64,000 bases of DNA from an uncultured Dehalococcoidia bacterium (GTDB taxonomy: Bacteria > Chloroflexota > Dehalococcoidia > Lucifugimonadales > UBA3495), in the NCBI GenBank assembly GCA_958295765.1, contig CATQHB010000001.1:62001-126000 (forward strand), in the 5' to 3' direction. A program made the position numbers and the translations under genes. Positions 16,889-25,520 of this stretch are shown here, one piece after another; within the stretch, counting starts at the first letter, position 1, and each line of letters begins with the position of its first letter. Under the pieces are notes generated by a model, which saw only the letters and a list, made by a program, of their open reading frames with translations, did not search any database and was not told the DNA's origin.

Positions 16889-17252
16889 ATTTCCCCTTTC
16901 CTTTCCTGTAATTCACGAACCGGTATAGATAGTTACGAATGGATGAACTAAAACCGGCGGTTATATGTTATTCCGATATATGTTATTCGGTTATATGTCA
17001 TTCGGTTATATGTCATTCCGAGCGGAGCGAGGAATCTAAACTCTTTCTTATCCAGGCTTTCCGGCGGAACCGGAACGGTACAACGGCTCAGCGTTTTAGA
17101 TTCCTCCCTGCGGTCGGAATGACACATCAACACGGACAGAATGACATATCAACGCGGTCGGAATGACACACCAACGCGGGCAGAGTAACCGGCCAACTGC
17201 GTAACTCTCAAGAAACACCCCGGCCGGTTCGGGTTATTCGTGGATTAAACGG
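16889..17252. repeat. Family D inverted repeat with short tandem tails
   Basis: No gene seen. Starting at about 16960 there are four short TATGTTATTCGGT-like tandem units, then a family D arm (GTCATTCCGAGCGGAGCGAG, about 17010-17030), a spacer, and the inverted arm TTTAGATTCCTCCCTGCGGT with GGAATGACA (17094-17132), followed by two more GGTCGGAATGACA-like units to about 17190. A second copy of this family lies at about 60930-61045. Confidence 0.8.
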
Positions 17253-17852
17253 TTAAACAACGCCTGAACTCCCCTGAGCCGGGGCGCGGCGGTAGGTTAG
17301 CTGGGCCATGCCGGTGGCGTAGGCCCGGCAGTCGGTCAGGGTCAGATCCCGCTGGGGAGTGGCCGGCGGAAACAGGGGTATCCCTTCGCCCAGGATTATC
17401 GGCAGGATAAACAGCTCGATGCGGTCAATTAAATCCAGCCGCAGAAACTCCCGCACCAACTGTCCGCCGCCCACCAGCCAGAGGTTTTTGTCCTGCTCTG
17501 CCTTGAGCCGGGCTACCAGGCCGCCAATGTCATCGCCGGCCACAAAGCGGACATTGTCATCCTGTTCCCCGGCCCGGTTGCGGGAAAAGACGTAACCGGC
17601 CGTGCCGGGGTAGGGGTAGGCGACGCCAAAGGACAATATCTGCTCATAGGTAACGCGCCCCATCAGCACGACGCCCACGCCGGCGATAAACTCGCCGTAG
17701 CCGTAATCATCAGCTTCAACCTGGCCCCCCGCCGGTTCCGGTTCCGACTTCGCCTCCGGTTCCGGGAGCGTCTCCAGCCAGTCCACCGAACCGTCGGGGC
17801 GGGCGATGTAGCCGTCCACGCTGGCGGCGACGTAGAGGATTACTTCGGGCAT
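17253..17852 (-). CDS. RibD/DHFR-like reductase family protein
   Basis: 199 residues of the dihydrofolate-reductase/RibD C-terminal fold. The opening VILYVAASVDGYIARPDGSVDWL, the NADPH-site helix GVGVVLMGRVTYEQIL (about 59-74), the LWLVGGGQLVREFLRLDLIDRIELFILPIILGEGIPLFP block (about 122-160) are all typical. Stand-alone proteins of this family (YyaP, YwjB type) are poorly characterised reductases and not true riboflavin enzymes. A Glu/Pro-rich insertion sits at about 31-47. ATG start with GGGAG nearby. It is followed by the RDD gene upstream on the same strand without obvious functional link. Confidence 0.85.
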   Translation of the reverse strand: MPEVILYVAASVDGYIARPDGSVDWLETLPEPEAKSEPEPAGGQVEADDYGYGEFIAGVGVVLMGRVTYEQILSFGVAYPYPGTAGYVFSRNRAGEQDDNVRFVAGDDIGGLVARLKAEQDKNLWLVGGGQLVREFLRLDLIDRIELFILPIILGEGIPLFPPATPQRDLTLTDCRAYATGMAQLTYRRAPAQGSSGVV

Positions 17853-17916
17853 AAAGTCGCTCCCTTGGGCGCGGGGTTCTCTTTCACTTCCAGGGTCGCC
17901 GGGGTGAAAAGTACGC

Positions 17917-18663
17917 TCAGCGGCGGCGTTGAATTACTACGGTGTCGCAGATGAGGTCGTGCAGGCCCCGCTTGTCCCGCCGGAAGGCCACTACCAGGAA
18001 AATTAACCCCAGGGTGAACATAAAGGACAGTTCGGTCAGCAGGTGCCGGGCCAGGGCGCGGCCGGGGCCAATCCGGGAGCCGTCGCTGCGTACCACGTAC
18101 AACCCGAAGGGGCGCTTGCCCAGGGTGGTAGCCCAGATAGTAATAAGGGCCGTGTCATAAATCAGATTCAGCAGCAGGCTCAGCAACTGCAAACGGTCAT
18201 AGCCCTCCGGCGGGTTCGCTATCTCCTCCATAGTGGTGGGGATGGGCAGGCCCAGCAGCAGCCAGATAACAACCAGGGGAACGGCGATAACCAGCCCGTC
18301 AATCAGGTAGGCCGGCAGGCGCAGCCAGAACCCGCCGGGTCGTCCCAGGGCAAAGGCGCCCAGCGTTGGCGCGTCGGTTCCGGCGGGAGACGGTGCCGGC
18401 GGGGCATAGGGCTGGAAGGGGGTGGAGGGCGGGTCATGCTGGTCAAAGGACGGGGCAACCGGGGCCGGCGGCGCGGCCGTCCCGTCCCGTTCCCGGTCAT
18501 TGGCCCCGGCCTCGGCCAAGGCGCTGCCGCAATATCCACAAAAGCGGTCGCCGGGGTTATGGGGCGTCTGACAGGACGGGCAGCGGAGTTGCAACCGCGC
18601 CCCGCAAGCCCGGCAAAAGCTGGCCGCCGGCGCCGTTTCCTGTCCACACTGCTGGCAGTTCAT
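17917..18663 (-). CDS. Double zinc-ribbon RDD-family membrane protein
   Basis: 248 residues. The N-terminus holds two zinc ribbons (CQQCG ... CRACG and CPSCQ ... CGYCG, residues about 3-46), followed by a Pro-rich linker (about 50-100) and an RDD domain with three or so membrane helices (GFWLRLPAYLIDGLVIAVPLVVI, LLNLIYDTALITIWATTLGKRPFGL, LSFMFTLGLIFLVVAF). RDD proteins are linked to ion transport or membrane signalling but the role here is unknown. The start is ATG 18663 with AGGAG five bases upstream; a TTG 15 bases earlier lies within that SD region. The Cys4 ribbons probably bind zinc. Confidence 0.87.
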   Translation of the reverse strand: MNCQQCGQETAPAASFCRACGARLQLRCPSCQTPHNPGDRFCGYCGSALAEAGANDRERDGTAAPPAPVAPSFDQHDPPSTPFQPYAPPAPSPAGTDAPTLGAFALGRPGGFWLRLPAYLIDGLVIAVPLVVIWLLLGLPIPTTMEEIANPPEGYDRLQLLSLLLNLIYDTALITIWATTLGKRPFGLYVVRSDGSRIGPGRALARHLLTELSFMFTLGLIFLVVAFRRDKRGLHDLICDTVVIQRRR

Positions 18664-18788
18664 CTTACTCCTGGTCAATTTTATCTACTTTATCCACGAA
18701 GGGACACGAAGGAACACGAATAATAACTTACTCCAACTTATTCTATTCGTGTAACTTCGTGCCCTTCGTGGATAAACCCCCGGACACC
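18664..18788. repeat. Family E inverted repeat, possible bidirectional terminator
   Basis: Imperfect inverted repeat between ilvD and the RDD gene: TTTATCCACGAAGG ... AACACGAATA on the left (about 18683-18722) and TATTCGTGTAACTTCGTGCC ... GGATAAA on the right (about 18745-18777). Half of the same family is seen at 34108-34145. It could terminate ilvD transcription, although no T-tract follows. Confidence 0.7.
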
Positions 18789-20540
18789 CTACCGGGTTAC
18801 TGCGCCTTCGGCGGCTGAGGATACCAGCTTGGCGTATTTAGCCAGGACGCCGGTGGTGTATTTGGCCGGTAGGGGCTGCCAGGCGGCGCGGCGGTCGGCC
18901 AGTTCCTCCTCGGTCAGTTGGGCGTCCAGGCGGCGGTTGGGGATGTCCAGGGTAACGATGTCGCCCTCCCGGAGCAGGCCGATGGGGCCGCCTACCGCCG
19001 CCTCCGGGGCTACGTGGCCCACCATCGGCCCGTGAGAGGCGCCGGAGAACCGGCCGTCGGTAATCAACGCCACCGAGTCGCCCAGGCCCTGACCAATCAG
19101 GGCGCCGGTTACCGCCAGCATCTCCCGCATACCAGGCCCGCCTTTTGGCCCTTCGTAGCGGATAATCACGACGTCCCCCGGGTTTATCTCTCCCTGCTGG
19201 ATGGCTTGGAAGGCCGGCTCCTCCTGGTCAAAGACCCGGGCCGGCCCCTGATAGACCTTTTCCTGATGGCCGGCCACCTTGATTACCGCCCCGTCCGGGG
19301 CCAGGTTGCCCCGCAGGATTGCCAGCCCGCCGGTGGGACTGCGGGGACTTTCCGCCGAGTAGATTACCGGCTGGTCGTCAATCACCGGCATCGCCGCCGC
19401 GTTCTCCGCCAGGGTCTTGCCGTTGACGCTCATGGTATCGCCGTGGAGCAGCCCGGCCCGCAGCAATCGCTGCACCACCAGGGCCACGCCGCCGTAGCGG
19501 TCCAGGTCGGCCATCACGTAGCGACCGCCGGGCCGCATATCGGAGATGTAGGGAGTGCTGCGGCTGATGCGGTCAAAGTCGTCCAGGGTCAAATCCACCT
19601 CGGCCTCCCGGGCAATCGCCATCAGGTGCAGCACCGCGTTGGTCGAGCCGCCCAGGGCCAGCACCACGGTAATGGCGTTCTCAAAAGCCCGGCGGGTCAG
19701 CAGGTCCCGGGGGCGCACGTCCTCCTCCAACAGCCGCAGCAGGGTGCGCCCGGCCTGGCGGGACTCCTCAATCTTGCGGGGGTCAACGGCGGGAATGGAG
19801 GCGTCGCCGGGCAGGGACAGGCCCAGCACCTCAATGGCGGTGGACATCGTGTTGGCGGTGAACAGGCCGGCGCAGGAACCTTCTCCGGGGCAGGCCACGC
19901 ACTCCAGGGCGGTCAACTCCTCCCGGCTCATACTGCCCTTGGCATAGGCGCCCACCGCCTCAAAAACGTCCTGGATGTTCACGTCCTCGCCCCGGTACTG
20001 GCCGGGCAGGATGGAGCCGCCGTAGATGAAAATGGCCGGCACGTTGAGGCGGGCAATCGCCATCAGGCAGCCGGGCATATTCTTGTCGCAGCCGGCCACG
20101 GTAATCAACCCGTCCATCCGTTCCCCGAAGGTAACTACCTCAATGGAGTCGGCGATGACTTCCCGGCTGACCAGAGAGGCTTTCATCCCCTCGGTGCCCA
20201 TAGAGATGCCGTCGCTGACGGTGATGGTGCCGAACTCAAAGGGGGTGCCGTCGGCCTGGCGGATGCCCTCCTTGGCAGCCTGGGCAAAGCGGGACAGGTG
20301 GACGTTGCAGGGGGTAACGTCGCTGGCTAAGTTGGCGATGGCGACGAAGGGCTTTTCCAAATCCTCCGGGGTCAGGCCCATCGCCAGCAGCATAGCCCGG
20401 GCCGGGGCGCGTTCCGGCCCCTGAGTAACGTCATTGCTGCGGTGTTTCATCCGGGCGACAGTAGCGGCGTCCCGGGCCGGGGTTTCCGCCGCAGTTTGGG
20501 TGGCGCCGGTAGTAGTGGCGCCGGTGGTAGTAGTAGTCAC
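18789..20540 (-). CDS. ilvD: Dihydroxy-acid dehydratase
   Basis: 583-residue Fe-S enzyme making the 2-keto acid precursors of valine, leucine and isoleucine (and of pantothenate). The three cluster cysteines are spaced as in the family: Cys78 (SDVTPCNVH), Cys151 ([10 protein letters not shown]) and Cys223 ([11 protein letters not shown]); the catalytic-Ser region [12 protein letters not shown] is near the C-terminus. The start is GTG 20540, with GGAGGAGG seven bases upstream, rather than the longer frame to 20642 that would cross the promoter. The first 20 residues are Thr/Gly-rich ([15 protein letters not shown]) and outside the conserved fold. No other ilv gene is adjacent. Confidence 0.95.
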   Translation of the reverse strand: MTTTTTGATTTGATQTAAETPARDAATVARMKHRSNDVTQGPERAPARAMLLAMGLTPEDLEKPFVAIANLASDVTPCNVHLSRFAQAAKEGIRQADGTPFEFGTITVSDGISMGTEGMKASLVSREVIADSIEVVTFGERMDGLITVAGCDKNMPGCLMAIARLNVPAIFIYGGSILPGQYRGEDVNIQDVFEAVGAYAKGSMSREELTALECVACPGEGSCAGLFTANTMSTAIEVLGLSLPGDASIPAVDPRKIEESRQAGRTLLRLLEEDVRPRDLLTRRAFENAITVVLALGGSTNAVLHLMAIAREAEVDLTLDDFDRISRSTPYISDMRPGGRYVMADLDRYGGVALVVQRLLRAGLLHGDTMSVNGKTLAENAAAMPVIDDQPVIYSAESPRSPTGGLAILRGNLAPDGAVIKVAGHQEKVYQGPARVFDQEEPAFQAIQQGEINPGDVVIIRYEGPKGGPGMREMLAVTGALIGQGLGDSVALITDGRFSGASHGPMVGHVAPEAAVGGPIGLLREGDIVTLDIPNRRLDAQLTEEELADRRAAWQPLPAKYTTGVLAKYAKLVSSAAEGAVTR

Positions 20541-20585
20541 GGAAAAGCCTCCTCCTTCAGGTTCACCATAGGGCAAGCAGGCCCC

Positions 20586-20614
20586 ATTATAATGCGCCAC
20601 CCCAAGCGGTACAA
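20586..20614 (-). promoter_or_regulatory. Predicted sigma-70-type promoter of ilvD
   Basis: On the minus strand -35 TTGTAC (20614-20609) and -10 TATAAT (20591-20586) are separated by exactly 17 bases. Transcription would start near 20578, giving a leader of about 40 bases with the GGAGGAGG ribosome site. Confidence 0.65.
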
Positions 20615-21574
20615 GGCGGGGCGGTTTGGGGTGGGCAATCACGTTTTAGCTTGGCAACCCAAACACCCGTCCAAGCAACCGTCGTTCCGGCGAAAGCCGG
20701 AATCCAGGAAATCCCCGGTGAAAGAGCGAACCGGCTATCAAGCGTTCTGGATTCCGGCTTTCGCCGGAACGACGGTTTTATGATGCGATTGCCTTGGCTA
20801 CGAAGTATTCCCAACATTTGTTGGTATCACCATTGGCGTAGGGGCGGGTTTGTAACCCGTCCGATGTTCAAGGCAAGGAAATGCCGGAAAACCGGTGTGC
20901 CATAGCTGACACATTCCTGCCCCTGAGCCAGGGCGGGTTATAAACCCGCCCCTACTGGCAACCATCCACCGGGGCCGGCGCAAAGTCTCCGCCAAGAACA
21001 TAATCCGCTCATGGTGAGCTTACCTATATAGAATCCGCTCATGGTGAGCCTGTCGAACCACGCCCCCTATCCGCTAGGCCATCCTTCGACAGGCTCAGGA
21101 TGAGCGGGGATAACAGGAACATAATCCGCTCATGGTGAGCCTGTCGAACCACGCCCCCTATCCACCAGGCCATCCTTCGACAAGCTCAAGATGAGCGGGG
21201 ATAACAGGAACATAATCCGCTCATGGTGAGCCTGTCGAACCACGCCCCCTATCCGCCAGGCCATCCTTCGACAAGCTCAGGATGAGCGGGTATAACAGGA
21301 ACAAAACCCGCTCATGGTGAGCTTACCGATATAGAATCCGCTCATGGTGAGCTTGTCGAACCACGCCACTTTACCTTGTGAGGCATACTTTTCCCGAGGA
21401 TTTCCTGGATTCCGGCTTTCGCCGGAACGACGGTTGCTTGGGTTGCCGACGGTTGTCCGGGTTGCCAATGGCGGTTGCTTGGGTTGCCGACGGTTGACCG
21501 GGTTGCCAATGACGGTTGCCGGGGTTGCCCCGGTTAAGACGCAATCATCCTGCCCCACCCAATCCCCCCTTTCC
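20615..21574. repeat. Repeat block: family A, family C, 91-bp tandem array, half family A
   Basis: No gene supported. In order: family A element (about 20633-20795); family C element (about 20813-20990) bounded by AACATTTGTTGGTATC; family B arms at 21002-21055; a tandem array of a 91-bp unit containing a complete family B palindrome, starting at 21032, 21123 and 21214 with a partial unit from 21305; then a truncated family A element (about 21381-21550) that keeps one arm and a long run of TTGGGTTGCCGACGGTTG-like units. Confidence 0.85.
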
Positions 21575-21603
21575 TTGACCCTCCCGTAGGCTTGTGCTAG
21601 AGT
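21575..21603 (+). promoter_or_regulatory. Predicted promoter of RNase P RNA
   Basis: -35 TTGACC (21575-21580), 17-base spacer, -10 TAGAGT (21598-21603). The predicted start site 7 bases on coincides with the first base of the P1 helix at 21610, which supports both the promoter and the RNA 5' end. Confidence 0.7.
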
Positions 21604-21609
21604 GCGATA

Positions 21610-22178
21610 GGGAGAGGCCAGGCAAAACCGGGTGACCGCCGCAGTGGGGTAATCCTTATGGGAAATCCTTGCTGGGGAGGAAAGTCCGGGCTCCACCGGA
21701 CAGGGTGCTGGGTAACGCCCAGGCTTTCGGGGCAGCTTTAAGGGCGGCTCCGGGGGACGGATAGTGGCACAGAAACATACCGCCGCCGCGCTCCTTCCTT
21801 TGCGCCGTTTTTCCGCTGTTTGTCGGCGGAATTGCGGACTTGGGGAAAAGCGGCGGTAAGGTTGAAATCGGACGGTAAGAGCGTCCGGTCGGCTGTGGCG
21901 ACACAGCGACGGCTAAACCCCACCTGGAGCAAGGCCGAATAGAGGGACTATGAGCGTCCGGCTCCGTCCCCGGGTTGGCTGCTTGACCCCGATGGCAACG
22001 TCGTCCGGCGCAGCGCTCGCCGCTGTACCGACCGGCCGGTTGGTCTCCGTACCAGCCGGCGGGGGGCTAGATAGATGGTCACCATCCCTCCGGCGCCGCC
22101 GGCCAAACCTTTGTTTGACCGGGCGGCCAAATGGGGATACAGAACCCGGCTTACAGGTTTTCCCGGTTCTCTCCCTTT
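21610..22178 (+). ncRNA. rnpB: RNase P RNA, enlarged
   Basis: Catalytic RNA that trims tRNA 5' leaders. Diagnostic conserved pieces occur in order: GAGGAAAGTCCGGGCTCC (about 21677-21694), CACAGAAACATACCGCC (about 21768-21785), GGTAAGAGCGTCCGGTCGGC (about 21880), GGCTAAACCCCACCTGGAGC (about 21911-21930), AAGGCCGAATAGAGGGACTA, then TAGATAGATGGTCACC (about 22068-22083) and ACAGAACCCGGCTTACAGG at the 3' end. P1 is GGGAGAG (21610-21616) pairing with CTCTCCC (22169-22175). The length, about 565 bases, is well over the usual 350-400; the extra lies in a long P12-like arm (about 21785-21858) and in GC-rich arms at 22000-22060 and 22084-22135. Open frames on either strand here are spurious. Confidence 0.93.
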
Positions 22179-22350
22179 TCCATTGCCCCGCAGCCTTCCG
22201 GGCCGGCCGGCTTGAACGCTTTACGGCGCGAATCCGGGGTCCGGGGTAAATATCGGGGTCAATATCGGGCCGCAAGCAAGGGCCGGGGCCGGTTATTCAG
22301 CCTTTGGCAACCGGGGCGACCGCCCGGAAACGGTCAGGAGACAGAACAAT

Positions 22351-23124
22351 ATGGTTAGAACTAACAACACCAAAGCAAAGATTGCTGAGGGACAGGTGGC
22401 CCTCGGCGCCAGCATTAACTTCTACGCGCCGGGGTTGGTGGAACTGTACGGCGTGATGGGGTTCGATTGGGTCTGGATTGACTGCGAGCATGGTTCCTCC
22501 AACGATTCCGAGACGGAAAATATGGTGCGGGCCGCCGAGCTTTACGACCTGACGCCCATTGTTCGGATACCCAACGCCTACCCGTCAACGATTCTGCGCT
22601 TTCTGGACCGGGGCGCCCAGGGCCTCATCGTGCCGCACATCTCCACCCAGGCCGAGGCCGAGGGCGTGGCCCGCGCCGCCCACCACTACCCGGAGGGCGA
22701 CCGCAGCAGCGCCACCGGCGGGCGCACCAACCGCTTTGGCGCCGGCCTGCCTACGCCGGAATACTACGCCGCCGCCAACCGGGAAGTCCTGGTAATCGTG
22801 ATGATTGAAACGCCGGAGGCCGTCGAAAACGTCCGGGACATTGCCGCCGTCCCCGGCATTGACGCCCTGCTGGTGGGCAGCAGCGACCTGACCCAGACCA
22901 TGGGGATGGCAAGCCCCGCCGAGTTGGACGCCGCCATTGACCGGGTTATTGAGGGAACTAAGGCGGAAGGCAAGGCCATCGGGGTGGCCGGGGCCGGTAT
23001 GACCCTGAACAACGTGGCGCGGTTCCAGCACTTCGCCGGGCGCGGCGTCCAACTGCTTTCGGTGGGCGCCCAGGATATGATTCGCGGCGGCGGCGACGGG
23101 TTCCTGAAAGCAATGCGGGGCTAG
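22351..23124 (+). CDS. HpcH/HpaI-family aldolase
   Basis: 257-residue class II, metal-dependent pyruvate aldolase-type TIM barrel. Features: FDWVWIDCEHGSSND with catalytic-type His47, metal ligand Glu in VMIETPEAVEN (about 153), LLVGSSDLTQTMGM (Asp metal ligand, about 172-185) and a final KAIGVAGAG strand. Members cleave 4-hydroxy-2-oxo acids from aromatic or sugar-acid breakdown, or act as malyl-CoA-like lyases. The substrate is not deducible. AGGAG lies about 10 bases before the ATG. It precedes a PHP-domain gene by 34 bp, so they may be co-transcribed. Confidence 0.9.
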   Translation: MVRTNNTKAKIAEGQVALGASINFYAPGLVELYGVMGFDWVWIDCEHGSSNDSETENMVRAAELYDLTPIVRIPNAYPSTILRFLDRGAQGLIVPHISTQAEAEGVARAAHHYPEGDRSSATGGRTNRFGAGLPTPEYYAAANREVLVIVMIETPEAVENVRDIAAVPGIDALLVGSSDLTQTMGMASPAELDAAIDRVIEGTKAEGKAIGVAGAGMTLNNVARFQHFAGRGVQLLSVGAQDMIRGGGDGFLKAMRG

Positions 23125-23158
23125 GCGATTTATTCTGACAGGAGCAGTTACCGACCGG

Positions 23159-23809
23159 ATGTACCTGGACTTGCACAGCCATTCCGTTTCCTCCGACGAC
23201 TCCCGCGCCAGGGTAGAGCAGTATGTGAAGCGGGTTCAGTTTCTACGTGAGAAGGGCTACACCGTGGACGGCATCGTGCTGACCGAACACCGCAAGTTCG
23301 ACTTTGACAAGGATTATTCCCAACTGGCGGCAGAGTATAACCTGCTGGTGCTTAAAGGGTCGGAGTTGGATACCCGGTACGGGCATTTCCTGGTGTACGG
23401 CGTTACCGAGGCCCTGGCTAAAGAGATTAACCTGGCCGACGTGCGGCTGGACGCCCGGGAACTGATGCAAGCGGCGCGCCGCCACCAGGCCATTGCGATT
23501 CCGGCCCACCCCGGCCGGTTCGGTATCGGCCTGGTGGATTATATGGAGCAGGGCGAGTCCTTCGCCGACGTGCAGATTGTAGAACGGCTCAACGGCGGCA
23601 GCCGGGCCGGGGAGAATGAGCGGGCCGACCAACTGTGCGTAGAGCAAAACTACCGGGGCACCGGCGGCAGCGATGCCCACCTCACCAGCCAAATCGCGGC
23701 CTGCCTGACCTCCTTCCCCACCCGGATACAAAACGAGCAGGACTTGGTAGAGGCCCTGTTGACCGGAGACTTCACCCCGGTCTGGCTGGAGGACACCAGG
23801 CAGGGGTGA
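23159..23809 (+). CDS. PHP-domain phosphoesterase
   Basis: 216-residue PHP-fold metal-dependent phosphoesterase. Metal-binding motifs: DLHSHS (residues 4-9), LTEH (about 41-44), the Glu in LKGSELDTRYGHFLVYG, IPAHPGR (about 113-119) and GGSDAH (about 169-174). Stand-alone PHP proteins cleave nucleotides or sugar phosphates; the precise substrate is unknown. No polymerase or histidinol domain is attached. The ATG is preceded at 14 bases by AGGAG. It ends just before a family B repeat block. Confidence 0.87.
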   Translation: MYLDLHSHSVSSDDSRARVEQYVKRVQFLREKGYTVDGIVLTEHRKFDFDKDYSQLAAEYNLLVLKGSELDTRYGHFLVYGVTEALAKEINLADVRLDARELMQAARRHQAIAIPAHPGRFGIGLVDYMEQGESFADVQIVERLNGGSRAGENERADQLCVEQNYRGTGGSDAHLTSQIAACLTSFPTRIQNEQDLVEALLTGDFTPVWLEDTRQG

Positions 23810-24198
23810 ACCGGTGGTTCGACCGGCTTTCCTAGCCGGAGCAAATACTCCGCTCATCCTGAGCCGGTCGAAGGATGGGGTAGGTGGTTCGACAAGCTCA
23901 CCATGAGCGGGACGGGGGAGTAAATACCCCGCTCATCCTGAGCTTGTCGAAGGATGGGGTGGTGGTTCGACAAGCTCACCATGAGCGGGATGGAATATAA
24001 TCGCCGGTTCGACCGGCTTTCCTTGCCGGCGTAAATACTCCGCTCATCCTGAGCCGGTCGAAGGATGGGGTAGTGGTTCGACAAGCTCACCATGAGCGGT
24101 TGGGCGTAGCACGGTTGTACCTGGTTATAAGTCAAGACCCGCAAGGCCCGGCCCGGCTCTCTACCCACGCATCAGCAATCGGGAGATACGAAAATACT
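23810..24198. repeat. Family B palindrome cluster
   Basis: No gene supported. About 23811-24105 contains at least three family B palindromes in succession (TGGTTCGACAAGCTCACCAT alternating with CTCATCCTGAGCTTGTCGAA), two of them sharing TCGACCGGCTTTCCT(A/T)GCCGG between the arms. The last 90 bp before the next gene is unique and carries a possible leader. Confidence 0.8.
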
Positions 24199-24648
24199 AT
24201 GACGATGGAACTGGAATATAACCGGGAACTGTACGGGGTGGAACATCCCGCCGGGCCTTTTGAGATTACCGGGGAACTAATTCAGACCTTTAACCGCAGC
24301 ATCGGCGAGACTAATCCGGTTTTCACCGACGGCGCTGCGGCGCGGGCCGCCGGCTACGCCGATGTTCTGGCGCCCCCTACTTTCTGCACCCTGCTGGTGC
24401 GGAACGTAGAACTGCCGGACATCGACTTGAAGTTTGGCCGCACCCGTTTCCACGCCGGGCAGCGGGTCCAGGCCCGCGCCCCCATCGTCGCCGGCGACCG
24501 GCTGACCGCCTCATCCCACCTGAAAGAGGTTTACCCCAAGACCGGCCGCAGCGGTACGATGGTGTTCGAGGTCTGGGAAACTACTTTTCGCAATCAGGAC
24601 GGCGCGGTGGTGGCCGACGTGCAGGAATCCTACGCCGCCAGGGAGTAG
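24199..24648 (+). CDS. MaoC-like hot-dog protein, FAS1-dehydratase N-terminal type
   Basis: 149 residues with a single hot-dog fold: GPFEITGELIQTFNRSIGETNPVFTD (about 16-41), VLAPPTFCTLLV, and RFHAGQRVQARAPIVAGDRLTASSHLKEVYPKTGRSG. The sequence matches the N-terminal hot-dog of two-part MaoC hydratases. The usual Asp-x-Asn-Pro-x-His site reads GETNPVF, so the catalytic His is missing. It is paired with the gene at 24655 (6-bp gap) and the two probably form a heteromer hydrating enoyl- or mesaconyl-type CoA thioesters. Start ATG 24199; the longer frame begins inside repeats. Confidence 0.85.
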   Translation: MTMELEYNRELYGVEHPAGPFEITGELIQTFNRSIGETNPVFTDGAAARAAGYADVLAPPTFCTLLVRNVELPDIDLKFGRTRFHAGQRVQARAPIVAGDRLTASSHLKEVYPKTGRSGTMVFEVWETTFRNQDGAVVADVQESYAARE

Positions 24649-24654
24649 CAACGA

Positions 24655-25095
24655 ATGACGCCAGGAAACCGCCCCTATTTTGAGGACATTGAACTGGGCA
24701 GCGAAATCGGCCCCCGGGAACTGGTGGCGACCGATGAGAACGTAGCGACCTTTTGCCGGCTTTGGGGCAACCCCATGCCCAACCGCTTTACCGACCCGGC
24801 CATCGCCGAGAAGTCCGGGCTGCCCGGCCCCATTGTCCCCGGCGTGATGAGCATGGCGATTATGAGCCAGGCCCTGACCGACTGGGCCGGGCCGGAGTCC
24901 CTCAAAGACCTGGATTTAGTGTTCCGCCAACCGGTGCCGCACAACCAACCCCTGTTGATTTCCGCCACAGTTACCGATACCCGCCAGGATGACGGGGAGA
25001 ACCTGGTAGAGTGCGACGTGCTGATGACCGGCACCGCCGGAGAACGCTACGTCGGCGGCACGGCCCTGATTGCCCTGCCCAGCAAGGGCGGGTAG
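24655..25095 (+). CDS. MaoC-like dehydratase subunit
   Basis: 146-residue hot-dog protein: PYFEDIELGSEIGPRELVATDENVATFCRLWGNPMPNRFTD, IVPGVMSMAIMSQALTDWAG, and a C-terminal strand set (LDLVFRQPVPHNQPLLISATV, AGERYVGGTALIALP). It is the C-terminal-type partner of the preceding gene. The catalytic segment reads GNPMPNRF where D-x-N-P-x-H is expected, so no standard catalytic His is visible in either subunit. The pair could be a structural thioester-binding protein or a divergent hydratase. ATG start following a TAGCAACG gap of six bases, implying translational coupling. Confidence 0.85.
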   Translation: MTPGNRPYFEDIELGSEIGPRELVATDENVATFCRLWGNPMPNRFTDPAIAEKSGLPGPIVPGVMSMAIMSQALTDWAGPESLKDLDLVFRQPVPHNQPLLISATVTDTRQDDGENLVECDVLMTGTAGERYVGGTALIALPSKGG

Positions 25096-25520
25096 CCGGA
25101 TAGCGGTATTCTCAAGGTGGGGTTGGTATTCCGGTCAACAATGATAGGTGGCCGGTAAGGGTGGGTTTGTAACCCGCCCGCCCCGATACTTTGAGGAACG
25201 GTTGTCGCCCGGTTTGACCGATCACCGCCTTGGAGCCTGGGCGGGTTACAAACCCGCCCCTACGCCGAACAATGCCAAACAACACCAACGGCGGTTGAGC
25301 CGGGTATATGTAAAATCTGCGCCAAGAACAAAATCCGCTCATGGTGAGCCTGTCGAACCACGCCCCTCTATCCGGTGAGACATCCTTCGACAAGCTCAGG
25401 ATGAGCGGGGGTAACAAAATGCGCTGATGGCGATACTTGGCAAACACCCCAAAATACCAGGACAACCGGCGGGCAAAGATTGGCACCCCCAAAAGTATCG
25501 CCGGAAAGGAAGGGTGGAGA
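25096..25520. repeat. Family C element and family B palindrome
   Basis: No gene. A family C element lies at about 25110-25312 (GTTGGTATTCC, then GTAAGGGTGGGTTTGTAACC, inverted GGGTTACAAACCCGCCCCTA, and end AACACCAACGGCGGTTGAG). A family B palindrome is at about 25334-25412. The final 80 bp to the SDR start is unique. Confidence 0.8.

Noticed and set aside
21913-22275. Open frames on both strands across 21277-22275
   Set aside because: They lie within RNase P RNA or family A/B repeats; conserved RNA motifs and P1 pairing explain the region.
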